A DNA stretch of 64,000 nucleotides from Leptodactylus fallax (taxonomy: Eukaryota > Chordata > Amphibia > Anura > Leptodactylidae). The stretch lies in assembly GCA_947044405.1 (NCBI GenBank), contig CAMRHE010001088.1, forward strand, positions 164,213-228,212, given 5' to 3'. The notes under the pieces were generated by a model that made no database searches, was not told the origin of the DNA, and saw only the letters and a list, made by a program, of their open reading frames with translations. A program made the position numbers and the translations under genes. Within the stretch, counting starts at the first letter, position 1. Each line of letters begins with the position of its first letter. This document shows, piece after piece, positions 62,801 to 64,000 of this stretch.

Positions 62801-64000
62801 CGGCCTCTCCTCTCCTGATATGGCTGATAACAGATAGTAATAGATTGTATTCACCTGTCCTACAGTCGGCCTCTCCCCTCCTGACATGGCTGATAACAGA
62901 TAGTAATAGATTGTATTCACCTGTCCTACAGTCAGCCTCTCCTGACATGGCTGATAACAGATAGTAATAGGTTGTATTCCACTGTCCTACAGTCGGCCTC
63001 TCCTCTCCTGACGTGGCTGATAACAGATAGTGATAGATTGTATTCCCCTGTCCTACAGTCAGCCTCTCCTCTCCTGACATGGCTGATAACAGATAGTAAT
63101 AGATTGAATTCCCCTGTCCTACAGTCGGCCTCTCCTCTCCTGACATGGCTGATAACAGAGAGTAATAGATTGTAATCACCTGTCCTACAGTCGGCCTCTC
63201 CCCTCCTGACATGGCTGATAACAGATAGTAATAGATTGTAGTCACCTGTCCTACAGTCGGCCTCTCCCTCTCCTGACATGGCTGATAACAGATAGTAATA
63301 GATTGTAGTCACCTGTCCTACAGTCGGCCTCTCCCCTCCTGATATGGCTGATAACAGATAGTAATAGATTGTATTCCCCTGTCCTACAGTCGGCCTCTCC
63401 CTTCCTGACATGGCTGATAACAGATAGTAATAGATTGTATTCCCCTGTCCTACAGTCGGCCTCTCCCCTCCTGACATGGCTGATAACAGATAGTAATAGA
63501 TTGTATTCCCTTGTCCTACAGTCGGCCTCTCCCCTCCTGACGTGGCTGATAACAGATAGTAATAGATTGTATTCCCCTGTACTACAGTCGGCCTCTCCCC
63601 TCCTGACATGGCTGATAACAGATAGTAATAGATTGTATTCCCCTGTCCTAAAGTCGGCCTCTCCTCTCCTGACATGGCTGATAACAGATAGTAATAGATT
63701 GTATTCCTCTGTCCTACAGTCGGCCTCTCCCCTCCTGACATGGCTGATAACAGATAGTAATAGATTGTAGTCATCTGTCCTACAGTCGGCCTCTCCTCTC
63801 CTGACATGGCTGATAACAGATAGTTATAGATTGTATTACTCTGTCCTACAGTCGGCCTCTCCTCTCCTGACATGGCTGATAACAGATAGTAATAGATTGT
63901 ATTCCCCTGTCCTACAGTCGGCCTCTCCCCCCTGACATGGCTGATAACAGATAGTAATAGATTGTATTCCTCTGTCCTACAGTCGGCCTCTCCCCCCCTG

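Larger units (their letters stand above)
49412..64000. repeat. 66-bp tandem array (about 220 units, runs off window edge)
   Basis: A 14.6-kb array with the words CTGATAACAGATAGTAATAG, ATTGTATTCCCCTGTCC, TACAGTCGGCCTCTCC and CCTCCTGACATGG. Frequent variants are TTCACCTG, TTCCTCTG and TAGTCACCTG in the middle, TCCTCTCC for TCCCCTCC, and GACGTGG for GACATGG. Since 66 is a multiple of three, one plus frame (22-codon unit) and two minus frames stay open for long stretches, giving the frames at 49453-52713, 49856-52840, 53405-55402, 55375-56961, 58845-60917 and others; none is a gene. The array continues past 64000. Confidence 0.98.

Noticed and set aside
49413..63873. Long frames on both strands in the 66-bp array
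   Set aside because: Three of six frames are open owing to the 66-bp period. They overlap in opposite directions and end at every indel.
1..64000. CRISPR array
   Set aside because: The repeats are contiguous with no unique spacers, units are too long and variable, and no cas-like gene is present. The genome is eukaryotic.
1..64000. Telomeric repeat arrays or centromeric satellite
   Set aside because: No TTAGGG array was seen. Units of 31-66 bp in several unrelated families do not match a single centromeric satellite, though a subtelomeric position is not excluded.

Overview
This window looks like non-coding, repeat-dominated chromosomal DNA from a vertebrate, most likely a neobatrachian frog. 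The organism call is inference. It rests on a LINE of the L2/CR1/Rex1 type common in fish and amphibians, and on several short fragments that I recall as typical anuran interspersed repeats (near 24.2, 30.7, 31.7 and 49.2 kb). Nothing bacterial or viral in organisation is present, and I found no convincing host protein-coding gene, rRNA gene or tRNA gene.

About 81% of the window (roughly 52 of 64 kb) is occupied by seven long tandem arrays with unrelated units: 39 bp (1-975 and 3939-5925, one array split by a LINE), 34 bp (6553-15464), 48 bp (17139-23680), 31 bp (24838-26030), 43 bp (26389-29165), 40 bp (33478-48383) and 66 bp (49412-64000, running off the right edge). The 39-bp array runs off the left edge. 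A short degenerate 6/24-bp repeat lies at 32855-33100. Most arrays have higher-order structure, with multi-unit blocks re-duplicated at periods of 429, 602, 1055, 1120, 1890, 2820 and about 3800 bp. This points to repeated, recent amplification.

The only recognisable coding sequence is the LINE ORF on the minus strand (1192-3897). It is a stop-free endonuclease plus reverse transcriptase reading frame with its catalytic motifs visible, in a copy that is 5'-truncated and sits inside the 39-bp array. The very long open frames elsewhere, including three overlapping frames of about 3000 codons across 6.3-15.5 kb, are by-products of stop-free tandem units and are not genes.

The spacers (5926-6552, 15465-17138, 23681-24837, 26031-26388, 29166-33477, 48384-49411) hold transposon fragments, AT-rich low-complexity DNA, a promoter-like motif cluster at 16442-16533 with a CTCF-like site at 16707, and one stop-free Glu/Pro/Ser-rich stretch at 32783-33127 that could be an exon or simply a degenerate hexamer repeat. 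The most notable signals are the clustering of so many unrelated minisatellites, a shared strand-coherent ACAG word in all seven units, a CTCF-like core in the 39-bp unit, a three-position transition code in the 34-bp unit, and a homogenised core inside the 66-bp array bounded by a unique 40-bp interruption.
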